A stretch of DNA of 6,113 nt from Acidobacteriota bacterium (GTDB lineage: Bacteria; Acidobacteriota; Terriglobia; Terriglobales; Acidobacteriaceae), in the NCBI GenBank assembly GCA_003224995.1, contig QIAI01000362.1, forward strand, positions 1-6,113, read 5' to 3'. Below, one piece after another: positions 1 to 5,595 of the stretch (position 1 is the first letter of the stretch; each line of letters starts with the position of its first letter). The position numbers were made by a program, and so were the translations under genes. The notes beneath the pieces were generated by a model, which was given only the letters and a program-made list of their open reading frames with translations, was not told where the DNA came from and did no database searches.

Positions 1-1
1 G

Positions 2-565
2 GCGCAGATCGCCCAGGGCGCGGTCGTGTTTCAACTTCTAGCCGTGAAGCCTCCCTCCACTCCGACGTTTGAGGAAATCCGCTCCAAGGTCGAGCAGGAA
101 TTCAAGAACGAACGTGCCGGCATCCTGCTGAATCAGAAAACACAGGAACTGTCCGACCGCGCCAAGACGGAACACGATCTCAAGAAGGTAGCCAAGGAAT
201 TAGGCGCGGCGATGAAAACCAGCGACTTTGTCTTGCCGGATGGTCAGGTTCCCGACATTGGCAGCATGACGGGACAGGCCTCAGTCGCTTTCACCATGAA
301 GCCCGGCGAGATCAGCGGTCCGATCACTGCCGGGTCCAACGGCGTTGTGCTTTCCATCCTTCAGAAGCAGGAACCCACGGACCAGGACTTTGCCGCGAAA
401 AAAGATCAGATCCGTGACGGGCTTTTGCGCAACAAACAACAAGATCTCTTTGGCATGTTCCTCGCGAACCTCCGCCAGCAGATGGAAAAGTCCGGAAAGA
501 TCAAAGTGAACGAGCAGGAGATGAAAAACCTGAGCAAGAACCAGGGTGGCGAAGAGGGCTTCTAA
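2..565 (+). CDS. PpiD/SurA-type peptidyl-prolyl cis-trans isomerase, C-terminal part (5' truncated by window)
   Basis: The reading frame is open from base 2 (codons GCG CAG ATC...) to the TAA at 563-565, giving 187 visible residues. The GTG at 26 lies inside the frame and is not a real start. The protein probably assists folding of exported proteins in the cell envelope. The visible part resembles the region after the parvulin domain in PpiD-like proteins. It starts with 'VVFQLLAVKPPSTPTFEEIRSKVEQEF', the usual end of a rotamase domain followed by a linker helix. Next comes a long charged helical segment, then a second rotamase-like fold with 'AFTMKPGEISGPI' and 'GVVLSILQKQEP'. It ends in a basic/acidic helical tail rich in Lys, Gln and Glu. 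The catalytic parvulin domain, membrane anchor or signal peptide would lie upstream, so activity cannot be judged. The family call is from recognised motifs; the choice between PpiD and SurA subfamily is open. Confidence 0.8.
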   Translation, partial: AQIAQGAVVFQLLAVKPPSTPTFEEIRSKVEQEFKNERAGILLNQKTQELSDRAKTEHDLKKVAKELGAAMKTSDFVLPDGQVPDIGSMTGQASVAFTMKPGEISGPITAGSNGVVLSILQKQEPTDQDFAAKKDQIRDGLLRNKQQDLFGMFLANLRQQMEKSGKIKVNEQEMKNLSKNQGGEEGF

Positions 566-660
566 ACCTGGTTTGCGGAGTGTGACCATGTGTTCGCCCG
601 CAAGCCTTACGCGAGGAAATACTCCGCGCAAGAAATCCCATTCACTCCATTTGAAGACGC

Positions 661-2193
661 ATGCCTTTTCCTCGCGCCACCGGTATTCTTTTGCACCCCA
701 CCTCGCTGCCGGCGCGAGGTGGTATCGGCGATTTCGGTCCTTCGGCCTACCAATTCGTCGATTTCCTCGCTGCGGCTCGTCAGGGACTTTGGCAGGTCCT
801 TCCCTTAGGGCCGCTGGGCTACGGCAACTCTCCTTACTCCGCCACGTCCGCCTTCGCCGGCAATCCTCTTCTGATCAGCCTCGAACGTCTGGCCGATCGC
901 GGCTGGATTGAACCCTCTTTAATCGCGAACTTGCCCCCTGCCGACGGACCGGTGCAATACGATGCCGTGTTCCCCAGCAAAATGCCAATGCTCGCCCAGG
1001 CCGCGCGAAATTTTTCCAAAAGCATGCAGGGCAATGCTCGTGCGCGCTTCGAACGCTTCTGCCACGACAATGTGGAATGGCTCGACGACTTTGTTTTGTT
1101 CGACGCGCTTCGCGCTCATCACAAGCTCGCCAACTGGAACGAATGGTCGCACGATTTGGCCCACCGCGAACCCGCTGCACTGGCGAAGGTCCGTAGCGAA
1201 ATGGCCGACGACCTGATGATGCGTCGCGTGCTCCAGTTCGCCTTCTCCGAGCAATGGCGCGCCTTGCGCCACTACTGCGCCAAAAAATCCATACGCATCG
1301 TGGGTGATATCGCCATTTTTGTAAACTACGACAGCGCCGATGTTTGGCGGCATCCTGCACTGTTCCGGCTCGATGCCTCTCGCCTTCCCGAAGTCGTCTC
1401 CGGAGTTCCTCCCGACTTCTTCAGCGAGACCGGTCAGCGCTGGGGAAATCCCCTCTATCGTTGGGATGTCATGAAGCAGCAAGGCTACGCCTGGTGGGTC
1501 GCCCGGCTGCGTGCCGCAACCCAGGGATGCGATTACATCCGGCTTGACCACTTCCGCGGGTTTGCCCAGTTCTGGGAAATTGCCGCCAGTGAACCCACCG
1601 CCATCAATGGTCAGTGGGTCGATGGTCCCAAGGAGGATCTGTTCGCAAAAGTGCGCGAGGCGCTTGGTGGCCTGCCCTTCTTCGCGGAAGATCTCGGCTA
1701 CATCACCCCGGACGTGCATGCCTTGCGCCACCACCTCGAAATTCCGGGAATGGCGGTGTTGCAGTTTGGCTTCGGCGATACCGGCGCGCATATGTATCTT
1801 CCGCAGCAGCTCACCCCCGATACCGTGATCTATACCGGCACGCACGACAACGACACCCTGGTCGGATGGTGGACTTCGGGCGCGACCCCGCAGGAGCGGC
1901 GCAGTGCCGAAGCTTATTTCGGTTGCGCCCATGACGGCATTCACTGGTCATTTGTGCGCGGTGCACAGAGTTCTGTGGCCAGCCTCTCGGTGGTTCCGCT
2001 GCAAGACGTATTGGGACTGGGCAGCGAAGCCCGCATGAACACTCCCAGTAAGAACGGCGGAAACTGGCGTTGGCGGTTGCGGCCCGGCGCACTCACCCAA
2101 AGCCTGGCCGAAAAAATGGCGCTGCTTGCGGAAGTCACCGACCGCCTGCCGCAACCTTTACCCGTCCCGCCCGAAGAAGAGTTCGCGGCTTAA
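661..2193 (+). CDS. malQ: 4-alpha-glucanotransferase (amylomaltase, GH77)
   Basis: This cytoplasmic enzyme moves alpha-1,4-glucan segments between maltodextrins, releasing glucose, in maltose/glycogen metabolism. The 510-residue length is normal for the compact bacterial GH77 form. The N-terminus 'RATGILLHPTSLPARGGIGDFG' is the standard opening of the family and supports the ATG at 661, although only a weak purine stretch (GAAGA) precedes it. 'LPLGPLGYGNSPYS' (residues 47-60) lines the substrate site. The catalytic acids are visible: nucleophile D296 in 'YIRLDHFRG', acid/base E343 in 'FFAEDLG', and transition-state Asp D396 in 'GTHDNDT'. 'GDIAIFVNYDSADVW' (215-229) and 'GVPPDFFSETGQRWGNPLY' (248-266) are further family signatures. 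It starts 95 bp after the upstream isomerase gene and could be co-transcribed, though the functions are unrelated. It stands apart from any maltose operon here. Nothing appears broken. Confidence 0.97.
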   Translation: MPFPRATGILLHPTSLPARGGIGDFGPSAYQFVDFLAAARQGLWQVLPLGPLGYGNSPYSATSAFAGNPLLISLERLADRGWIEPSLIANLPPADGPVQYDAVFPSKMPMLAQAARNFSKSMQGNARARFERFCHDNVEWLDDFVLFDALRAHHKLANWNEWSHDLAHREPAALAKVRSEMADDLMMRRVLQFAFSEQWRALRHYCAKKSIRIVGDIAIFVNYDSADVWRHPALFRLDASRLPEVVSGVPPDFFSETGQRWGNPLYRWDVMKQQGYAWWVARLRAATQGCDYIRLDHFRGFAQFWEIAASEPTAINGQWVDGPKEDLFAKVREALGGLPFFAEDLGYITPDVHALRHHLEIPGMAVLQFGFGDTGAHMYLPQQLTPDTVIYTGTHDNDTLVGWWTSGATPQERRSAEAYFGCAHDGIHWSFVRGAQSSVASLSVVPLQDVLGLGSEARMNTPSKNGGNWRWRLRPGALTQSLAEKMALLAEVTDRLPQPLPVPPEEEFAA

Positions 2194-2286
2194 ATTCAAT
2201 CCAGAAGTAGTTACCTTCGTGTATCCCTCCTCGCTGATTTACCAATAATTCATTTGTCTTTCATCGCTGCGCAAACTCCTTCAGCT

Positions 2287-2727
2287 ATGAATGCGAGCAT
2301 GCCCATTGTGTCGCCCATGGAAGACGCCACCCGTACGGGGGTGCTCGCCAATGCGCCCGCGCTCGCGGGTTTGCCGGGCTTTGCTGGTAAACTCCTTCCT
2401 CTCGAACAGGTTCATGCTCTGTATCTAAAGGCCCCCACCGACCTTGAATTGGACGGCAAAGGATTGCCGATTTTGCTGAGGCAGTATGCCAGGGTTGGCG
2501 GCAGGTTTCTCGGCTTCAATTTGGATCGCAGATTTTCCGACGCGCTCGATGGCCTGGTCATCGTAGACCTTCGCCAGGCCGAACTCCTGCTTCTTGAGCG
2601 CTACATGGGACGCGAGGCCCTCAAGGATTTTCGCCGGTATCACCGCCTGGATCAAAGCTTCGACAAAACTGATTCCGTCGGCGTGATGCACGCTTGCGGA
2701 GCAGCCGCCAACGCTTCCTCAATCTGA
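2287..2727 (+). CDS. Short relic of a PlsC/GNAT (hemolysin-type) acyltransferase, probable internal deletion
   Basis: The 146-residue ORF begins at the ATG at 2287; a TTG at 2254 and ATGs at 2299 and 2317 are alternatives. None has a clear Shine-Dalgarno, so the start is uncertain. Residues ~56-119 ('DGKGLPILLRQYARVGGRF', 'LGFNLDRRFSDALDGLVIVDL', 'LLERYMGREALKDFRRYH') match the C-terminal tail I know from ~550-600-residue proteins that join a PlsC-like domain to an OlsB/GNAT-like domain. Residues ~30-49 ('GFAGKLLPLEQVHALYLKA') resemble the extreme N-terminus of the same proteins. The PlsC HxxxxD motif and the GNAT core are absent from this frame and from the flanking DNA. The likely reading is an in-frame internal deletion, with the join near 2430-2450. 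The last ~27 residues are read through the opposite-strand hemerythrin gene and look non-family. Function of the product is doubtful. It could instead be a genuinely small derivative. Confidence 0.6.
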   Translation: MNASMPIVSPMEDATRTGVLANAPALAGLPGFAGKLLPLEQVHALYLKAPTDLELDGKGLPILLRQYARVGGRFLGFNLDRRFSDALDGLVIVDLRQAELLLLERYMGREALKDFRRYHRLDQSFDKTDSVGVMHACGAAANASSI

Positions 2728-3140
2728 CGTCCGATCTTCAGCAGCGTTTCAGTTGCCACGCGTGTCTGCAATTCTTCGAAGAGTTGCCGCTCTTCTTTGC
2801 GGATGTGACCGGAAAGTGTGTCGGCGAATTGTCGTATGCCGTGACCGTCGAGGCTGGCGCTCGCGGACTGCGCAAAATAGCTACGAAGCTGCTCGTGCTC
2901 GCCCAGTAGTTCATCCACCAGTGGAATCAGTTCAGGATAATGACGAGCGGCAGGGAACAGAAATGCTTCTTCCGCTGCAAAATGGTATTGGATCTCCTGT
3001 TCGAAGTGCTGCTGGATCTCCGCCTGCCAGGCTTTGACCTCGATATCGCTCGCCAGCGCTGCGCGATTAATGCGCACGCATAAAGCCAGCGCGTGCTGGT
3101 GTTGGCGGGAAAGCGGGACCAGGTTGGGATCACGAAGCAT
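2652..3140 (-). CDS. Hemerythrin-like HHE cation-binding domain protein
   Basis: This 162-residue soluble protein has a single four-helix HHE (hemerythrin-like) domain predicted to hold a di-iron or related metal centre. Such domains serve in oxygen, NO or redox sensing, metal handling or storage; which applies here cannot be told. Candidate ligands are H14 and H16 ('SRQHQHALAL'), H53 with E57 in 'YHFAAEEAFLFP', H82 in 'GEHEQL', and H112 with E116 in 'GHIRKEERQLFEEL'. The ATG at 3138-3140 is preceded on the minus strand by AGGA (3152-3155) at about 11 nt, a plausible site. It starts 89 nt downstream of the FUSC-type gene on the same strand, so co-transcription is likely. Its last 76 bp overlap the 3' end of the convergent acyltransferase relic. 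There is no signal peptide and no extra signalling domain. Confidence 0.9.
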   Translation of the reverse strand: MLRDPNLVPLSRQHQHALALCVRINRAALASDIEVKAWQAEIQQHFEQEIQYHFAAEEAFLFPAARHYPELIPLVDELLGEHEQLRSYFAQSASASLDGHGIRQFADTLSGHIRKEERQLFEELQTRVATETLLKIGRQIEEALAAAPQACITPTESVLSKL

Positions 3141-3229
3141 ACTTGCTTAATCCTATCCGACTTCACCCATCCCATGTGTGCCGCAATTGCCAGACACACC
3201 GAGCGTCGAGCCGCTTCAGCCGTCGAATC

Positions 3230-3727
3230 TCATACAGTTCCGGATGTTCGCAATCGCTCCGGCCACAAGCCGGCCAGCAACAATCCCACCGCGATTCCCA
3301 ACGCCACTTCCACAAACCGGTGCGCCGCGATGGTCCACGCCGATTGCGTTCTCGTCACCAGCATGATGATCGCTAGCGTGATGCCCGCGAAGCGATAGGA
3401 CGTGCGATCGAGCCCTGAAATCAGGCAGACCAGCCCGGTTCCTACCATCGCGATCCCGAAGGCGATCAGGTTGCCATTAAAGTGGGAGGCCAGAAACCCG
3501 CCGACTAGCGCGCCCAGCACGGTTCCCTCAAGCCTTTTCCATGACACCTTCCATGCCGCTCCGAGCGAAGACTGCATGACGACGATGGTCGTGACCGTTG
3601 CCCAATAGGGCTCGGGCATGTGCAGAGCTTGCGCAATCAACTGCGACGCCAGCGCAGCCATTGTGGTGCGCGCGATGTGCAATATCGAGGTGCGTTCCTC
3701 GGCTACCAGTGCGCCCGTGCTCGCCAT
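3230..3727 (-). CDS. FUSC/aromatic acid exporter-type small membrane protein
   Basis: This 165-residue inner-membrane protein belongs by appearance to the FUSC / aromatic acid exporter (ArAE, DUF939-like) group, whose members are linked to efflux of aromatic acids or similar compounds. I see about six hydrophobic stretches: ~residues 16-36, 40-52, 67-82, 87-105, 112-125 and 136-155. The FUSC signature is clear: 'PYWATVTTIVVMQSSLGAAW' (40-59), then 'KRLEGTVLGALVGG' (64-77). The second Arg-led repeat is 'HRFVEVALGIAVGLLLAG' (136-153). The frame is open upstream to 4069, but that extension is hydrophilic and lacks family character. The ATG at 3725-3727 has AGGAGA at the right distance, so it is chosen. 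It has only the membrane block, with no cytoplasmic domain, so it probably works as an oligomer. The hemerythrin-like gene follows on the same strand. The substrate is unknown. Confidence 0.85.
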   Translation of the reverse strand: MASTGALVAEERTSILHIARTTMAALASQLIAQALHMPEPYWATVTTIVVMQSSLGAAWKVSWKRLEGTVLGALVGGFLASHFNGNLIAFGIAMVGTGLVCLISGLDRTSYRFAGITLAIIMLVTRTQSAWTIAAHRFVEVALGIAVGLLLAGLWPERLRTSGTV

Positions 3728-3732
3728 GATGC

Positions 3733-3738
3733 TCTCCT
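3733..3738 (-). promoter_or_regulatory. Ribosome binding site fixing the FUSC gene start
   Basis: On the minus strand AGGAGA is followed by a 5-nt spacer and the ATG at 3727-3725. The in-frame ATG eight codons upstream (3751) and the longer open frame to 4069 have no such site. This selects the 165-residue product. Confidence 0.75.
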
Positions 3739-3768
3739 GAAGCTTCGACATTCTACGCGGGAGTTGGC

Positions 3769-3785
3769 CTGGACGCCGTGTCCAG
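3769..3785. promoter_or_regulatory. Inverted repeat CTGGAC-N5-GTCCAG upstream of the FUSC gene
   Basis: Two perfect 6-bp arms separated by five bases lie 42 bp upstream of the FUSC-type start codon. The size and placement fit a regulator site or a small 5'-leader hairpin. Arms this short can arise by chance, so the call is tentative. Confidence 0.25.
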
Positions 3786-3856
3786 TGCTTTACTAATTTC
3801 CCTGCACCGTTGAGAATGGAAAGTTCGCTTGCGTCCGATGCTGTGTGGCCTGGTTC

Positions 3857-3872
3857 CATGGCTGCAGCCATG
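3857..3872. promoter_or_regulatory. 16-bp perfect palindrome, candidate operator in the divergent spacer
   Basis: CATGGCTGCAGCCATG is identical to its own reverse complement over all 16 bases. It lies 29 bp before the ATG of the small plus-strand gene and 129 bp before the start of the divergent FUSC-type gene. Perfect palindromes of this size between divergent genes are common binding sites for dimeric regulators such as the TetR class, but no regulator gene is in the window. The operator role is inference. A separate inverted repeat CTGGAC-N5-GTCCAG at 3769-3785 lies nearer the FUSC gene. Confidence 0.35.
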
Positions 3873-3889
3873 TCTCGAGTCGCGAGCGC

Positions 3890-3894
3890 AGGAG
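3890..3894 (+). promoter_or_regulatory. Ribosome binding site fixing the start of the 63-aa gene
   Basis: AGGAG lies 7 nt before the ATG at 3902. The longer frame beginning with GTG at 3845 has no comparable site, and its extra 19 residues run through the palindrome, so the 3902 start is preferred. Confidence 0.75.
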
Positions 3895-3901
3895 CCCTCA
3901 T

Positions 3902-4093
3902 ATGCCAGCAAGTGGTGAACTCATCCGCCTGATGAATTACGTCGACGACATCAACGCCACCCTTCGCCGTATCAGTTCGACTCTTGGCACGATCACTGAT
4001 GAAGAAAAGAAGCGCCTTTCCGAGTACATGGGATCGGTTACCAGCGGTTTCGGCGAGGTGCTCTCGCAACTGGCAAAGGGCGGCGGCAAGTAG
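3902..4093 (+). CDS. Uncharacterised 63-residue helical protein coupled to 3-hydroxyacyl-CoA dehydrogenase
   Basis: I do not recognise a family. The product 'MPASGELIRLMNYVDDINATLRRISSTLGTITDEEKK...' is soluble, without signal peptide, Cys or membrane segment. It should form one or two amphipathic helices: leucine/isoleucine spacing in residues 6-28 ('LIRLMNYVDDINATLRRISSTL') suggests a coiled coil. A second helix follows from ~30 to 58, with a Gly/Lys tail. A strong AGGAG supports the ATG at 3902. The stop TAG (4091-4093) shares its G with the GTG start of the dehydrogenase gene. The two are therefore almost surely one transcript and may be translationally coupled. A role as a small partner or assembly factor of the dehydrogenase is only inferred from this arrangement. 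Confidence 0.75.
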   Translation: MPASGELIRLMNYVDDINATLRRISSTLGTITDEEKKRLSEYMGSVTSGFGEVLSQLAKGGGK

Positions 4094-4983
4094 TGGCCGA
4101 CGTCAAGACGATTGCGGTGATCGGAGCGGGCACGATGGGGCGCGGAATCGCCCACTCAGCCGCGCTCGGCGGCTACCGCACCATCCTGGAAGACATTCTC
4201 CCCAACGCTCTGCGCCGCGCTGAGTCGGAGATCCGCGCCAATCTGGACAAAGCGGTCGATTTAGGTAAGGTGACTGCGCGCGATGCCGACGCCGCGTTTT
4301 CGCGCCTGGAATTCGCCGGTTCCGTCGACGAGGCCGCGCGCCAGGCCGACCTGGTCATCGAGGCGGTGCCCGAAGAACTGGAGTCCAAGATCGAGATTTT
4401 TACCCTGCTCGATAAAATCTGCCGCCCTACCACAGTTCTCGCCTCAAACACCAGCTCGCTCAGCCTCACCGAGATTGCCAGTGTCACTTATCGTCCCCGA
4501 AAAATCGTGGGCATGCACTTCTTCAATCCCGTTCACAAGATGAAGCTGCTGGAGATCGTGCGCGCGCTCGAGACCGACGACGATACGCTCGACACCGCGG
4601 TAAACGTTGGCAAGCGCATGGGAAAAGAAGTGGTCGTGATCCGCGAGTCCCCAGGTTTCGTAACCAGCCGCATCAACGCCATGATCGGCAACGAAGCTTT
4701 TTACATGTTGCAGGAAGGCATTGCCAGCGCAGAAGACATCGACAAAGCCTTAAAGCTCGGCCTGAACCACCCCATGGGACCGTTCGAGTTAGTCGATCTG
4801 GTGGGGCTCGATACCCGCCTGCACATTCTCGAGTACCTGCACAAGACGCTAGGCGAGAAATTCCGTCCTGCGCCGCTGCTGGTCCAGTATGTAAAAGCAG
4901 GAAGGCTCGGACGCAAGTCCGGGCGTGGCGTATTTGAATACCCCGAGAAGAAGCCCGAACCCGCACCTGCAGCAGCCGGCTAG
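4093..4983 (+). CDS. 3-hydroxybutyryl-CoA / 3-hydroxyacyl-CoA dehydrogenase
   Basis: This cytoplasmic NAD(P)-dependent enzyme interconverts L-3-hydroxyacyl-CoA and 3-oxoacyl-CoA in beta-oxidation or butyrate/hydroxybutyrate metabolism. The 296-residue length is typical of a stand-alone (HBDH/PaaH-like) enzyme. The Rossmann nucleotide loop is 'VIGAGTMGRGIA' (G11, G13, G16), with 'DLVIEAVPE' at 86-94. Ser121 in 'SNTSS' and the His142-Glu154 dyad ('MHFFNPVHKMKLLEIV') fit the catalytic set known from the human enzyme. The C-terminal domain has 'GLNHPMGPFELVDLVGLDT' and 'GRLGRKSGRGVFEY'. The Asn of the usual 'PGFxVNR' motif is Ser192 here ('PGFVTSR'), a variant I associate with a recognised subgroup. 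The start is GTG at 4093, overlapping the previous stop by one base. A Pro/Ala tail ends the protein. The symbol is left blank because hbd, paaH and fadB2-like paralogues cannot be separated from sequence alone. Confidence 0.95.
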   Translation: MADVKTIAVIGAGTMGRGIAHSAALGGYRTILEDILPNALRRAESEIRANLDKAVDLGKVTARDADAAFSRLEFAGSVDEAARQADLVIEAVPEELESKIEIFTLLDKICRPTTVLASNTSSLSLTEIASVTYRPRKIVGMHFFNPVHKMKLLEIVRALETDDDTLDTAVNVGKRMGKEVVVIRESPGFVTSRINAMIGNEAFYMLQEGIASAEDIDKALKLGLNHPMGPFELVDLVGLDTRLHILEYLHKTLGEKFRPAPLLVQYVKAGRLGRKSGRGVFEYPEKKPEPAPAAAG

Positions 4984-5081
4984 TGTCGCGACTCCGGAGC
5001 AGAGATGTCAATGACTGCCGGGTGCCCAAGGTTCGCGTGCGCTGTTTGCACGCTAACCTGGGTTCCTTCAATGGCGACACT
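4982..5081. repeat. Nested inverted repeat downstream of the dehydrogenase gene
   Basis: An outer 8-bp pair (AGTGTCGC at 4982-4989, GCGACACT at 5074-5081) encloses a longer imperfect hairpin. The inner left arm is 5025-5040, the loop GCTGTTT is 5041-5047, and the right arm is 5048-5062. GCGTGC pairs with GCACGC and GGTT with AACC, and CCC pairs with GGG beyond an unpaired A. No T-tract follows, so it is not a classical intrinsic terminator. It could be a 3'-end stabilising structure, a Rho-related structure or a remnant of a dispersed repeat. Confidence 0.5.
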
Positions 5082-5120
5082 CACCCGTGAAACAGTTCGT
5101 ATCCGGGCACACCTTCCAGC

Positions 5121-5163
5121 GTCCTAAACATCCCATAACAATATGTCAATGACCTGCAATCGC
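5121..5163. repeat. 43-bp direct repeat, copy 1
   Basis: This segment, beginning GTCCTAAACATCCCATAACA and ending TGACCTGCAATCGC, is identical base for base to 5596-5638. Identity stops abruptly at both ends (C versus T before; G versus C after). An 11-bp core of it (ATGTCAATGAC) also occurs at 5005-5015, followed by TGC rather than CTGC. Confidence 0.9.
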
Positions 5164-5225
5164 GTGGTTACCTACCGTTTGGCAACTTTCAATAGGCCTT
5201 AGTGTCCTGTCCCGCAAATTCGCGT

Positions 5226-5310
5226 ATAAGTCTGTCATCAGCATAAGTCTGTCATCAGCATAAGTCTGCCATCAGCATAAGTCTGCGATCAGCACAAGTC
5301 TGTCATCCCG
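5226..5310. repeat. Tandem array of five 17-bp units
   Basis: The unit ATAAGTCTGTCATCAGC starts at 5226, 5243, 5260, 5277 and 5294. Units 1 and 2 are identical. Unit 3 has one change (GTCATC to GCCATC) and unit 4 has two (GCGATC). Unit 5 begins ACAAG and ends in CCCG instead of CAGC, where it passes into the next repeat motif. There are no spacers between units, so this is a minisatellite-like array, not CRISPR. Confidence 0.9.
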
Positions 5311-5340
5311 ACCGGAGCGAAGCGGAGTGGAGGGACCTTG
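5300..5340. repeat. Dispersed-repeat-like motif (CTGTCATCCCGA...GGACCTTG)
   Basis: The stretch begins CTGTCATCCCGACCGGAGCG, continues with a repeated GCGAAGCGGAG element and ends in GGGACCTTG. It resembles a short intergenic repeat ('GTCATCC(T/C)GA...GAAGGACCT') that I recall as widespread in acidobacterial and some other genomes. A second AGGACCTTG occurs at 5493-5501. Only one full copy is in this window, so its dispersed nature rests on recall. Confidence 0.45.
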
Positions 5341-5399
5341 TGTTTTCAACAACCGGATATTTATTTCTGGGACATCACATTAGCAAGCTGCGGAAAAGT

Positions 5400-5490
5400 G
5401 CGAGAAGGGCACGAAACGACAAGGGGCGAATCGACAAGGGCGGCGCGAATCGGGAAGAGCGCAAATCGGAGGGCGCGCGTAACGGGAAGG
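5400..5490. repeat. Degenerate ~16-bp periodic purine-rich tract
   Basis: Related 8-9-mers recur with a spacing of 15-19 bases: GCGAGAAGG (5400), ACGACAAGG (5416), TCGACAAGG (5431), TCGGGAAGA (5450), TCGGAGGG (5466) and ACGGGAAGG (5482). The plus strand is strongly purine-biased across the tract. It looks like an old, decayed tandem array. No coding potential is evident. Confidence 0.5.
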
Positions 5491-5533
5491 GCAGGACCTT
5501 GGTGGTACCGCTATGCGTTGAAATTAGGTCTGC

Positions 5534-5559
5534 GCTTCAGCGCCTGAGGCTCGCTTTTT
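5534..5559 (+). terminator. Weak terminator-like hairpin with T-run
   Basis: GCTTCAG (5534-5540) pairs with CTGAGGC (5544-5550), with one G-T wobble, around a 3-nt loop. TCGC and then five T bases (5555-5559) follow. The T-run is offset from the stem by four bases and the nearest upstream gene ends 550 bp away, so a real terminator role is doubtful. Confidence 0.25.
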
Positions 5560-5595
5560 GGCGTCTGCAAGGCGTTTCCGAAACCTCTTCCGCGT

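Noticed and set aside
575..627. 7-bp inverted repeat GCGGAGT/ACTCCGC between the isomerase and malQ genes
   Set aside because: A 39-nt loop, no T-tract and short arms; consistent with chance.
919..1944. 341-codon minus-strand open frame opposite malQ
   Set aside because: It lies wholly antisense to a clear GH77 gene with intact catalytic motifs; its translation has no recognisable domain, and long antisense frames are common in GC-rich coding DNA.
3845..3901. GTG start extending the 63-aa protein to 82 residues
   Set aside because: No ribosome site precedes it, and the extra residues read through the palindrome; ATG 3902 has AGGAG at 7 nt.
3728..4069. N-terminal extension of the FUSC frame on the minus strand
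   Set aside because: The extension is hydrophilic, lacks a start site, and overlaps the oppositely oriented 63-aa gene; the ATG at 3727 has a strong AGGAGA.
5226..5310. CRISPR array
   Set aside because: The 17-bp units abut without spacers, are too short, and no cas gene is near.
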